A DNA stretch of 6,891 nucleotides, taken from contig CAIXUF010001359.1 of the NCBI GenBank assembly GCA_903922535.1, positions 1-6,891 of the forward strand, written 5' to 3'. Below are positions 1 through 6,701 of this stretch, piece after piece. This DNA is from Candidatus Hydrogenedentota bacterium. Its GTDB lineage: Bacteria > Hydrogenedentota > Hydrogenedentia > Hydrogenedentiales > CAITNO01. Made by a program: the position numbers and the translations under genes. The first letter of the stretch is position 1; every line of letters starts with the position of its first letter. Below the pieces are notes generated by a model, which was not told the DNA's origin, ran no database searches, and was given only the letters and a program-made list of their open reading frames with translations.

Positions 1-14
1 AGAAAGGTTGTACA

Positions 15-1682
15 ATGAGCGAAAAGTACGCCATTGGGATCGATTTTGGCACCAACTCGGTGCGTGCGGTCGTGGTCAACATCGCCAACGGCGCGGAAAT
101 CGCCACCAGCGTGTTTAACTTCCCGACCGGGGACAAGGGTGTCGTTATTGATGCGAAGAATCCCGATCTTGCCCGGCAGCACCCGCAGGATTATCTGGAC
201 GGCACGGTTGCCACGGTCACCGAGGCACTGAGGCAGGCGGCGGTCACGCCCGGCTTCAGCGCGGCCGATGTGGTGGGCATTGGCGTGGACACCACCGGCT
301 CGACGCCGCTGCCGGTCAATGCCGACGGCGTGCCGCTCGCGCTGACCGCCGCGTTCCGCAATGATCCGAACGCAATGGCCTGGCTGTGGAAGGACCACAC
401 GGGCCACGCCGAGGCCGCCGAGATCACCGCGCTGGCCGCCCAAATGCGCCCGAACTACCTGGCCAAGTGCGGCGGCACCTATTCCTCCGAATGGTTCTGG
501 TCCAAGCTGCTCCGGTTCAAGCGCGTTGCACCCGAAGCGTTTGCGGCCACGTACACCTGGCTGGAGCATGCGGACTGGATGACCGGCGTGCTCACCGGCA
601 CGGACCATCCCTCGGTCGTCAAACGCTGCATCTGCGCCGCGGGCCACAAGGCCATGTTCAATCCCGGCTGGGGCGGCTACCCCGACGCGGAATTCGTCGG
701 CGCGCTCGACGCCGACCTGGTGCGCATCCAGCAGACCCTGCCCGCCACGGCCTACGACGTGGCCGATGCGGCCGGCGGACTGACGCCGAAGTGGGCTGCG
801 AAGCTTGGCCTGCCCGAGGGCCTGCCCGTGGCCATGGGCGCCTTTGACGCCCATCTCGGCGCGGTCGGCTCCGGCATCCGGCCGGGCGTGCTGGTCAAAA
901 TCATCGGCACCTCCTGCTGCGACATGATGGTGGCCCCGCTCGACCAGGACGTGCCCGATGTGCCCGGCCTGTGCGGCATTGTGCCCGAGTCGATCCTGCC
1001 CGGATGCTTCGGCTTCGAGGCGGGCCAGTCGGCCGTGGGCGACATCTTCAACTGGTTTGTCAGCGGCATGAAGCCCGAGGGCGAGACCCACGAGTCGCTC
1101 ACCGCCAAGGCGGCCGCACTCAAGCCGGGTGAAAGCGGGCTGGTTGTCCTCGACTGGAACAACGGCAACCGCACCGTGCTTGTCGATCAGCGGCTCACCG
1201 GTGCCGTGCTCGGCATGACGCTGCACACCAGGCCCGAAGAGGTCTACCGCGCCCTTATTGAGGCCACCGCTTTCGGCGCGCGCGTGATCATGGAGCGCTT
1301 CATCGAGTACGGCGTGCCCGTCGAGCGCATCGTGAACTGCGGCGGCATCTCCGGCAAGAACGCGCTGCTCATGCAGATCTATGCCGATGTGATGGGCCGC
1401 CCGCTCGAAATCTCCGCCAGCAGCCAGACCTGCGCCGTCGGCGCGGCCATGGCCGGGGCCGTCGCCGCCGGGGCGCACAAAGACTTCGACGCCGCCGCGG
1501 CCGCCATGGTCCGCGTGGATGAGAAGGTCTACACGCCCATCGCCGAGAACCAAGCCGTCTACGGCAAACTCTTCGCGGTCTACAAGCGCCTGCACGACAG
1601 TTTCGGCGTTCGCGGACACCAGGAGGAACTCTTCGGCGTCATGAAGGATCTGCTCGCGCTGCGCGACGCGGCACGGGCATAG
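15..1682 (+). CDS. araB: Ribulokinase (FGGY-family carbohydrate kinase)
   Basis: Cytoplasmic kinase that phosphorylates L-ribulose with ATP to L-ribulose 5-phosphate, the second step of L-arabinose catabolism. The 555-residue protein is close to the length of E. coli AraB (566) and matches it along its whole length. Visible landmarks are the N-terminal phosphate-binding strand IGIDFGTNSVRA (residues 7-18), GIGVDTTGSTP (88-98), NPNAM-like DPNAM with LWKDHT (117-129), YSSEWFW (156-162), AGHK (209-212), the catalytic-base segment GAFDAH with Asp278, IGTSCCD (297-303), GFEAGQSA (333-340), LDWNNGNRT (379-387) and the C-terminal ATP-side motif NCGGISGKN (441-449). The ATG is preceded by AGAAAGG at positions 1-7 with 7 bases between, so the start is well supported. 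The end is TAG. No araA, araD or araC is visible in the window; partners may lie upstream. The FGGY family has several specificities, but the motif match is to ribulokinase specifically. Confidence 0.95.
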   Translation: MSEKYAIGIDFGTNSVRAVVVNIANGAEIATSVFNFPTGDKGVVIDAKNPDLARQHPQDYLDGTVATVTEALRQAAVTPGFSAADVVGIGVDTTGSTPLPVNADGVPLALTAAFRNDPNAMAWLWKDHTGHAEAAEITALAAQMRPNYLAKCGGTYSSEWFWSKLLRFKRVAPEAFAATYTWLEHADWMTGVLTGTDHPSVVKRCICAAGHKAMFNPGWGGYPDAEFVGALDADLVRIQQTLPATAYDVADAAGGLTPKWAAKLGLPEGLPVAMGAFDAHLGAVGSGIRPGVLVKIIGTSCCDMMVAPLDQDVPDVPGLCGIVPESILPGCFGFEAGQSAVGDIFNWFVSGMKPEGETHESLTAKAAALKPGESGLVVLDWNNGNRTVLVDQRLTGAVLGMTLHTRPEEVYRALIEATAFGARVIMERFIEYGVPVERIVNCGGISGKNALLMQIYADVMGRPLEISASSQTCAVGAAMAGAVAAGAHKDFDAAAAAMVRVDEKVYTPIAENQAVYGKLFAVYKRLHDSFGVRGHQEELFGVMKDLLALRDAARA

Positions 1683-1724
1683 ACCGGTGTTTTTCCGTCA
1701 TTGCGGGTCAACCACGGCAACATA

Positions 1725-3362
1725 ATGGCACGCTTGGATCCAGGCGAAGGCGCACAATCACCCGTCATGGATGCCGCAATCTCCGCACCCTGCCGGCAAC
1801 GGGGCAGGGTGGCCGGTGTTTGCGCCGTCCTTGTGCTCGCGTGCATCGTCCTCTACGGCCAGACGCTCTCGCACGAGTTCGTCAACTACGATGACAGCCT
1901 GTATGTCACCAAGAATCCGCAGGTGCAGGCGGGTCTGAGCTGGGCCAACGTGGGCTGGGCGTTCACCACCGACCGCGCCATGTACCTGCACCCGCTGACC
2001 TGGATGAGCCACATGCTCGACTGCACGCTCTACGGGCTGCATCCCTGGGGCCACCATCTCACCAATCTCCTTCTTCATGCCGCGGCGTCGGTGCTGCTGT
2101 TTCTGGCGCTGAAACTTCTGACAGGGGCGCTTTGGCCGAGCGCGGCGGTCGCGGCGCTGTTCGCGGTGCATCCGCTCCATGTGGAATCGGTGGCGTGGAT
2201 TGCCGAACGCAAAGATGTGCTTAGCGCGGTCTTCTGGATGCTGGCGCTGGGCACCTACGGCCTGTATGCGCGCCGGGGCGGCGCAGTGCGGTATGCGGCC
2301 GTCGCGGCGGCGTTTGTTCTGGGGCTGATGTCGAAGCCGATGGTGGTGACGCTGCCTTTCGTGCTGCTGCTGCTGGACTACTGGCCGCTCGACCGGGTGG
2401 ATCGCACCGCCCCGTTGGGCGTCATGGCCGGAAGGCTGTCCCGGCTGGCAGTGGAGAAGGCCCCCCTGTTTCTGCTGACAGTGCTCTCCTGCGTGAGCAC
2501 GTTCATAATGCAGGCACGCGCCAACAATCTCGCCTTTGGCGGGAATGTCCCCTTTGCGGCGCGGTGCGCCAATGCCGTTGTCGTCTACGCGCTTTATTTG
2601 GCAAAGACCGTGTGGCCGTCAGGCCTGGCCGTGTTCTACCCGCATCCGATCATGCGCCCGCTGTGGCAGGTGGCCGGCGCCGTCCTGGTACTGACCGCAA
2701 TCAGCCTGTTCTGCCTGCGCCACGCCCGACGATACCCGTATCTGATCGTCGGATGGTTGTGGTATTTGGGAACCCTGGCGCCCGTCATTGAATTGGTGCA
2801 GGCCGGCAGCTTTTCCCACGCCGACCGCTACACCTACCTCCCCTCCATAGGCGTGTTCATCATGGCCGCGTGGGGCGTGGCCGATTTGGCCGCGGCGTGG
2901 CGTGTGCCCGGGCGCGTTGTGGGCGGCGCTTCCTGCGCCGCGCTTGCCGCGCTGGGCGCATGCGCGGGCGTCCAGACTGGCTACTGGCGCAACAGCGAAA
3001 CGCTTTTTCGCCACGCGTTGGCCGTTGGGCAGGAGAGCTGCACCGCACTGCACAGCCTGGCCAAGGTCGCCATGGACCGGGGGCGCTATGACGAGGCCAA
3101 GACTTATCTGACGCGGGCGTTGGAACTGAATCCAAGATATGCCATGGCGCTCAACAATCTTGGCGTGTGCCTCCTGTATCAGGGACAGTATGAGGAAGCC
3201 GGGCGTTGTTTCCGAAAAGCCCTCGAAATAGACCCGCAGTACGTCTCCGCCATGACCAATCTGGGCGGCACATTGGCCCAGTTGGGACACAAGGAAGAAG
3301 CCGATGTCTATGTCAAGAGGGCCGCGGAATTGAGCAAGGCCCGCATGGGCGGGAGAGAATAG
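1725..3362 (+). CDS. Polytopic membrane protein with C-terminal TPRs (TMTC-like, probable GT-C glycosyltransferase)
   Basis: A 545-residue protein with an N-terminal hydrophobic membrane part of about 10 segments and a soluble C-terminal TPR part. Residue numbers are from this start. The first transmembrane helix (about 27-46) is followed by VNYDDSLY (53-60), an acidic-pair motif in the first external loop as in GT-C enzymes. Further family landmarks are HPLTWMSHMLD (89-99), GHHLTNLLLH (about 109-118), HPLHVESVAWIAERKDVLS (149-167), YPHP (305-308) and HADRYTYLPSIG (365-376). Three TPRs follow at about 438-470, 471-504 and 505-538. This layout is typical of bacterial TMTC-like proteins in PVC and deltaproteobacterial genomes. 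Transfer of sugar from a lipid carrier to an envelope acceptor is inferred, and the substrate is unknown. The start is uncertain: the frame opens at TTG 1701, and ATGs lie at 1725 and 1767; none has a good Shine-Dalgarno site. AAGG at 1747-1750 is 16 bases before 1767. It follows araB by 42 bases and may be cotranscribed. Confidence 0.85.
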   Translation: MARLDPGEGAQSPVMDAAISAPCRQRGRVAGVCAVLVLACIVLYGQTLSHEFVNYDDSLYVTKNPQVQAGLSWANVGWAFTTDRAMYLHPLTWMSHMLDCTLYGLHPWGHHLTNLLLHAAASVLLFLALKLLTGALWPSAAVAALFAVHPLHVESVAWIAERKDVLSAVFWMLALGTYGLYARRGGAVRYAAVAAAFVLGLMSKPMVVTLPFVLLLLDYWPLDRVDRTAPLGVMAGRLSRLAVEKAPLFLLTVLSCVSTFIMQARANNLAFGGNVPFAARCANAVVVYALYLAKTVWPSGLAVFYPHPIMRPLWQVAGAVLVLTAISLFCLRHARRYPYLIVGWLWYLGTLAPVIELVQAGSFSHADRYTYLPSIGVFIMAAWGVADLAAAWRVPGRVVGGASCAALAALGACAGVQTGYWRNSETLFRHALAVGQESCTALHSLAKVAMDRGRYDEAKTYLTRALELNPRYAMALNNLGVCLLYQGQYEEAGRCFRKALEIDPQYVSAMTNLGGTLAQLGHKEEADVYVKRAAELSKARMGGRE

Positions 3363-3371
3363 CGCTCTCCA

Positions 3372-3392
3372 ACCGGCCGGCGCGGGCCCGGT
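3372..3392 (+). terminator. GC-rich hairpin after the TPR gene, weak terminator candidate
   Basis: Ten bases past the stop of the TPR gene, ACCGGCC (3372-3378) pairs with GGCCCGGT (3385-3392) with one bulged base and a 6-base loop. No T-run follows, so it is not a canonical intrinsic terminator. It could stabilise the 3' end of the message or assist Rho-dependent termination. Confidence 0.3.
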
Positions 3393-3461
3393 GATTGCGG
3401 CGAATTCTTTCGGCCCAGCCCGCGCACTGCCGCCCCGGGGTGTCCTTTGGAAAAGCAAGAT

Positions 3462-3490
3462 CTGAAAATCACCGCCGTTGCTGGTATGAT
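3462..3490 (+). promoter_or_regulatory. Sigma-70-type promoter for the CstA-family gene
   Basis: A -10 box TATGAT (3485-3490, five of six consensus bases) carries the extended -10 TGG directly before it (3482-3484). A -35-like CTGAAA (3462-3467, four of six) lies exactly 17 bases upstream. Transcription would begin near 3497, giving a leader of about 120 nt before the ATG at 3617. It sits in the only sizeable gap between plus-strand genes, so the transporter gene probably has its own transcription unit. No activator site such as a CRP box was recognised. Confidence 0.6.
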
Positions 3491-3496
3491 ATCAGT

Positions 3497-3616
3497 GCTA
3501 AAGACTGGGTCTTGGCGGTGCCGGGCTGCCGAAGTACTGTGTGGCAACGGAGGAACGGGCCGCCTTCTCCCTGAACGGTGACCGGGCTGGGTAGGCCCGC
3601 CACGGAGGGTGAGTGT
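3497..3616 (+). other. Structured 5' leader of the CstA-family gene
   Basis: The predicted untranslated leader is about 120 nt. It begins with a hairpin AAGAC-TGG-GTCTT (3501-3513) and ends with CGGGC-7 nt-GCCCG (3583-3599), which stops 4 bases before the Shine-Dalgarno sequence. I compared it from memory with cobalamin, glycine, THF, ZTP, fluoride, glutamine and c-di-GMP riboswitch consensus sequences and none fits. No leader peptide with its own ribosome site was found. Confidence 0.35.
3604..3610 (+). promoter_or_regulatory. Shine-Dalgarno site fixing the CstA-family start
   Basis: GGAGGGT lies with its GGAGG core 8 bases before ATG 3617. The frame is open further upstream to a GTG at 3578, but that codon has no ribosome site and would add 13 residues not resembling a CstA N-terminus, so 3617 is chosen. 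Confidence 0.85.
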
Positions 3617-5482
3617 ATGAACGCGGTCCCGATTGTGTTGACGGCATTGCTGGTAACGTCTCTGGCATACCGGTATTACAGCGCATTCATAGCGGCGAAA
3701 GTGCTGGCGTTGGATGACCGCCGGACACCGCCCTCCTACGCGATGCGGGACGGCACCAACTATCATCCGACGAACAGGTACGTCCTGTTCGGCCATCATT
3801 TTGCGGCGATATCCGGCGCCGGACCGCTGATAGGCCCGGTGCTGGCGGCGCAGTATGGATACGCGCCGGGGGTGTTGTGGATGCTGTTCGGGGCCATGCT
3901 GGCCGGCGGCGTTCATGACATGATGATACTGACGCTGTCCGTGCGGCGGCAGGGAAAATCCCTGGCGGAGATCGCACGGGGCGAAGTGGGTCCCGTGGCC
4001 GGGGTAATAGCCTCGCTGTCCATCCTGATCATCATCATCGTCGTTCTGGCCGGCATGGGCAAGGTGGTCGTCATGGCGCTGTCGGAAAGCTCGTGGGGAA
4101 CCTTCACCATCGCGATGACGATTCCCATGGCGCTGATGACGGGCCTGTGGATGTACAAGATTCGGCCCGGGAAGATTGCCGAGGCAAGCGTGATCGGGGT
4201 GACCGGGGTGTTGGCCGCGGTGGTCCTGGGTCATTTCGTGCCGGGTTCGGCGCTGCAGCCGTATTTCAAGCTGTCGCCCAACGGTGTCTGCCTGGCCATC
4301 GCCGCCTACGGGTTCATCGCGTCCGTGCTGCCGGTGTGGGTGCTGTTGTGCCCGCGCGATTACCTCAGTTCCTACCTGAAGATCGGGACCATTGCGCTTC
4401 TCGTGATTGGGGTGATCGCGGTGCATCCCGATCTGAAGATGCCGGCCTTCAACGTGGATATCATGACCCACGGCGGCCCGGTGGTTCCGGGGAAGGTGTT
4501 CCCGTTCCTGTTCATCACGATTGCGTGCGGGGCCATTTCCGGTTTCCATGCGCTGGTCGGCTCGGGCACGACGCCCAAGATGATTTCCAGGGAGAGCGAC
4601 ATCCGTCTCATCGGATACGGGGCCATGGTCACCGAAACCATTGTGAGCATTATCGCGCTGATTGCCGCGTGCTCGCTGTACCCCGGCGACTACTTCGCCA
4701 TCAATGCCACACCGGAGAAGTTCGCGGCGCTGCACATGGCCACGGTCAACCTCGACACCCTCTCGCAGCAGGTCGGCGAGAAGGTGGCGGGCCGCACCGG
4801 CGGGGCCGTGTCGCTTGCCGTCGGGTGCGCCCAGATTTTCTCGGCGCTGCCCGGCATGAAGGCCCTCATGTCCTACTGGTACCACTTCGTGATTATGTTC
4901 GAGGCCCTGTTCATCCTTACCCTTATCGACACGGGCACACGGGTCGCCCGGTTCCTGGTGCAGGAGTTCATCGGCAAGTTCTACAAGCCCTTTGAAAGGA
5001 CCGACTGGTGGTTCGGTTCGATTGTTTCCACCGGGCTGGTGGTGGGCTCCTGGGGTTACTTCATCTGGAGCGGCAGTGTGGCCACCATCTGGCCGATGTT
5101 CGGCACGGCGAACCAGCTCCTTGCGGCGGTGGCGCTGACGGTGGCGACCTCCGCGCTCATCAACTCAGGCCGCGTGCGCTATGTCTGGGTGACCCTGCCG
5201 CCGATGGCGTTCCTCGTGGTCACGACGCTGTACGCGGGCTGGCGGAACATTTTCGACAATTTCCTGCCGCTGACGAAATTGACGGATGTGCCGGAAAAGG
5301 TCGTGCTGGGCTATGTGAATGTGGCGCTGACGGCAATCATCATGGCCTGCGCCGTCATCGTGCTGTTCGAGGCCGTGCGAAAGGCATACCGCGTTCTGGG
5401 GCTGCGCATCTACTCGCGGGCCGGTGTCGAGATCTCGGCCGATGCGCCCGGATTTGCCCCGGCCGAATACGGCGAGGCGTAG
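3617..5482 (+). CDS. cstA: CstA/BtsT-family transporter (carbon starvation protein A, pyruvate or peptide uptake)
   Basis: A 621-residue inner-membrane protein with many hydrophobic segments. The family is known for uptake of pyruvate (BtsT) and for peptide and pyruvate uptake during carbon starvation (CstA). Clear signatures are [20 protein letters not shown] (residues 56-75), AAQYGYAPG (77-85), [18 protein letters not shown] (99-116), RPGKIAE (183-189), [20 protein letters not shown] (231-250), [19 protein letters not shown] (295-313) followed by SGTTPK (316-321), [15 protein letters not shown] (428-442) and [12 protein letters not shown] (492-503). It is about 80 residues shorter than E. 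coli CstA (701) because the long N-terminal extension and part of the C-terminal third are missing; the core is intact and many homologues have this size. Downstream it converges with the methyltransferase gene. No two-component system of the BtsSR type is present in the window. Substrate is not decidable from sequence alone. Confidence 0.93.
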   Translation: MNAVPIVLTALLVTSLAYRYYSAFIAAKVLALDDRRTPPSYAMRDGTNYHPTNRYVLFGHHFAAISGAGPLIGPVLAAQYGYAPGVLWMLFGAMLAGGVHDMMILTLSVRRQGKSLAEIARGEVGPVAGVIASLSILIIIIVVLAGMGKVVVMALSESSWGTFTIAMTIPMALMTGLWMYKIRPGKIAEASVIGVTGVLAAVVLGHFVPGSALQPYFKLSPNGVCLAIAAYGFIASVLPVWVLLCPRDYLSSYLKIGTIALLVIGVIAVHPDLKMPAFNVDIMTHGGPVVPGKVFPFLFITIACGAISGFHALVGSGTTPKMISRESDIRLIGYGAMVTETIVSIIALIAACSLYPGDYFAINATPEKFAALHMATVNLDTLSQQVGEKVAGRTGGAVSLAVGCAQIFSALPGMKALMSYWYHFVIMFEALFILTLIDTGTRVARFLVQEFIGKFYKPFERTDWWFGSIVSTGLVVGSWGYFIWSGSVATIWPMFGTANQLLAAVALTVATSALINSGRVRYVWVTLPPMAFLVVTTLYAGWRNIFDNFLPLTKLTDVPEKVVLGYVNVALTAIIMACAVIVLFEAVRKAYRVLGLRIYSRAGVEISADAPGFAPAEYGEA

Positions 5483-5485
5483 CCG

Positions 5486-6373
5486 CTACAGCGCGTCCAC
5501 GGCGGCGCGGATCTGGCGGATGTGTTCCGGGCCAGTGCCGCAGCAGCCGCCGATGATGTTCGCGCCCGCCGCCACAAGCCTCGCGACGTTGGCGGCCATC
5601 ATGGCCGGGGTCTCGGGATACTCGACGCTGCCGTCGTCGTGCTGGTTGGGCTGGCCCGCGTTGGGATGCACGAGAATGGGCACGCCCGGCGCGGCGGCGC
5701 GCAGCGCGGCCACAACCTCAATCATCTCGTCCGAACCGAGGCTGCAATTCGCGCCCAAAATGTGCGCGCCCGCCTCCAGCATGGCCTCTGCCATGGCTTC
5801 GGGTGACACGCCCATCATGGTGCGGTAGCCTGCGGGCGTCTTGGTGCTGAAGGTGAACGAGGCGACGACCTCCAGCCCCGTGCTTTCGCGCGCGGCGCGC
5901 ACGGCCAGCGCCGCCTCGTCGATGGCCGACATGGTCTCGATGCTGCATGCGTCGGCGCCGCCCGTCTCCAGCGCGGCCAGTTGCGCGCGGTAGGCCTCCA
6001 GTATCTCGTCCTCGGTCACGTCGCCCATCATCAGAATCTTGCCCGTCGGCCCGACGGACGCCATGACATGCCGTTCCGCGCCCGCCGCCGTGCGCGAGAG
6101 CCGCGCCGCGACTTCGTTGATCTCGGCGACGTGGCCGGCCAGCCCGTAATGCTCCAGCTTGAAGCTGGTGGCGCCGAAGCTGTTTGTCATCACAATGTCG
6201 GCGCCCGCGTCAGCGTACATCTGCGCGATTTCCTGCACGTCGGCCGGACGTTCCAGGTTCCACAATTCCGGGCATTCCCCCATCTTGAAGCCTTTCGCTA
6301 TCAAGAACGAGCCCCAGCCGCCGTCCGATACCAGCACCCGGCCATCCGCCACCTGTTCGCGCATCGATTTCAT
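5486..6373 (-). CDS. Homocysteine S-methyltransferase-domain protein (MetH N-terminal type, stand-alone)
   Basis: A 295-residue cytoplasmic TIM-barrel protein of the homocysteine-binding domain family, which transfers a methyl group to homocysteine to make methionine. Signatures in order are SDGGWGSFL (residues 16-24, the DGxxGT motif), ADAGADIVMTNSFGAT (54-69), ASVGPTG (105-111), ETMSAIDEA (146-154), GANCSLG (207-213) and GGCCGTGPEHI (275-285). Cys210, Cys277 and Cys278 are the three expected zinc ligands, so an active enzyme is likely. It resembles the first domain of cobalamin-dependent MetH but has no folate, B12 or reactivation domain. The methyl donor could be a separate corrinoid protein or S-methylmethionine or a similar compound; this is unresolved. 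ATG 6373 is preferred because AAAGGA lies 10 bases upstream. The frame remains open to 6421, but those starts lack a ribosome site. Its 5' end is partly duplicated upstream. Confidence 0.92.
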   Translation of the reverse strand: MKSMREQVADGRVLVSDGGWGSFLIAKGFKMGECPELWNLERPADVQEIAQMYADAGADIVMTNSFGATSFKLEHYGLAGHVAEINEVAARLSRTAAGAERHVMASVGPTGKILMMGDVTEDEILEAYRAQLAALETGGADACSIETMSAIDEAALAVRAARESTGLEVVASFTFSTKTPAGYRTMMGVSPEAMAEAMLEAGAHILGANCSLGSDEMIEVVAALRAAAPGVPILVHPNAGQPNQHDDGSVEYPETPAMMAANVARLVAAGANIIGGCCGTGPEHIRQIRAAVDAL

Positions 6374-6503
6374 GGAGTTTCCATCCTTTGTCCGTTTCAT
6401 GGCGCGCCGTATCGCGCGCATTCGGAATAATGTACGCCAATGCCCCCGCCGGGGGCAATCAGCCCTTGGGTGTTTTCATTCCCCGAGGGGAAGAATGTGA
6501 GTA
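6305..6503. repeat. Tandem repeat unit 1 (methyltransferase 5' end plus upstream region)
   Basis: The unit runs from codon 23 of the methyltransferase gene out through its start codon and upstream region to a TTCCCC-GA-GGGGAA hairpin (6479-6492) and the tail GAATGTGAGTA (6493-6503). It aligns with the next unit at an offset of 199 bases at the start and 197 at the end, about 172 matches in 201 aligned columns by eye. It also holds a perfect 7-bp hairpin TGCCCCC-GCC-GGGGGCA (6441-6457) that is degraded in the other unit. Confidence 0.88.
6384..6389 (-). promoter_or_regulatory. Shine-Dalgarno site fixing the methyltransferase start
   Basis: AAAGGA on the minus strand is 10 bases from the ATG at 6373. 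An upstream in-frame ATG at 6400 has only GC-rich sequence before it. The equivalent site in the duplicated copy is AGAGAGGA (6582-6589), 9 bases from its ATG. Confidence 0.7.
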
Positions 6504-6572
6504 GAACGAGCCCCAGCCGCCGTTCGACACCAGCACCCGGCCATCGGCCCCCTGTTCGCGCATCGATTTCAT
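6504..6572 (-). pseudogene. 5' fragment of a homocysteine methyltransferase gene (first 23 codons)
   Basis: The minus-strand ATG at 6572, with AGAGAGGA 9 bases upstream, starts a copy of residues 1-23 of the intact neighbour. Four bases differ, two of them silent. The two replacements are Val8 to Gly and Asp17 to Asn; the latter hits the conserved DGxxG motif. After Phe23 (codon 6504-6506) homology stops and the frame runs into the repeat tail, adding 14 unrelated codons to a TGA at 6459-6461. The resulting 37-residue chimera has no domain and is most likely a non-functional remnant of the tandem duplication. Confidence 0.75.
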
Positions 6573-6701
6573 GGAGTCCGATCCTCTCTGGGGTTCATGG
6601 CGCGCCGCATCGCGCGACCGGGGTAATGCACGCGAAGAAGCCGCCCGGGGGCAATCAGCCCGTGGGTGTTTTCATTCCCCGGAGGGGAAGAATGTGAGTA
6701 G
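6504..6701. repeat. Tandem repeat unit 2
   Basis: The second unit directly abuts the first and repeats the same order: the first 23 codons of the methyltransferase gene, its ribosome site, a GC-rich spacer, the TTCCCC/GGGGAA hairpin (6675-6689, loop GGA) and GAATGTGAGTAG (6690-6701). The coding end (70 of 74) and the hairpin end (about 47 of 49) are well conserved. The middle 78 bases are much more diverged (about 55 matches) with small gaps. Confidence 0.88.

Noticed and set aside
2619..3458. Minus-strand open frame of 279 codons opposite the TPR gene
   Set aside because: Low-complexity composition, no ribosome site with a convincing start, and it lies over well-conserved TPR coding sequence.
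3578..3616. Upstream GTG start extending the transporter by 13 residues
   Set aside because: No ribosome site before it, while GGAGG sits 8 bases before ATG 3617.
3497..3616. Known riboswitch in the transporter leader
   Set aside because: None of the conserved core motifs of the classes I can recall is present.
3308..4885. Long minus-strand open frame of 525 codons opposite the transporter gene
   Set aside because: Its product is rich in Arg, His, Pro and Gln with no family resemblance; it is the usual antisense shadow of a GC-rich gene, and the plus strand encodes a clear CstA homologue.
4093..4995. Plus-strand open frame of 300 codons in another frame of the transporter gene
   Set aside because: Arg/Gly/His-rich translation typical of an out-of-frame reading in high-GC DNA.
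6440..6697. Plus-strand open frame of 85 codons across the tandem repeat
   Set aside because: It reads through both repeat units on the strand opposite the duplicated coding fragment, is Pro/Arg/Ser-rich and has no credible ribosome site.
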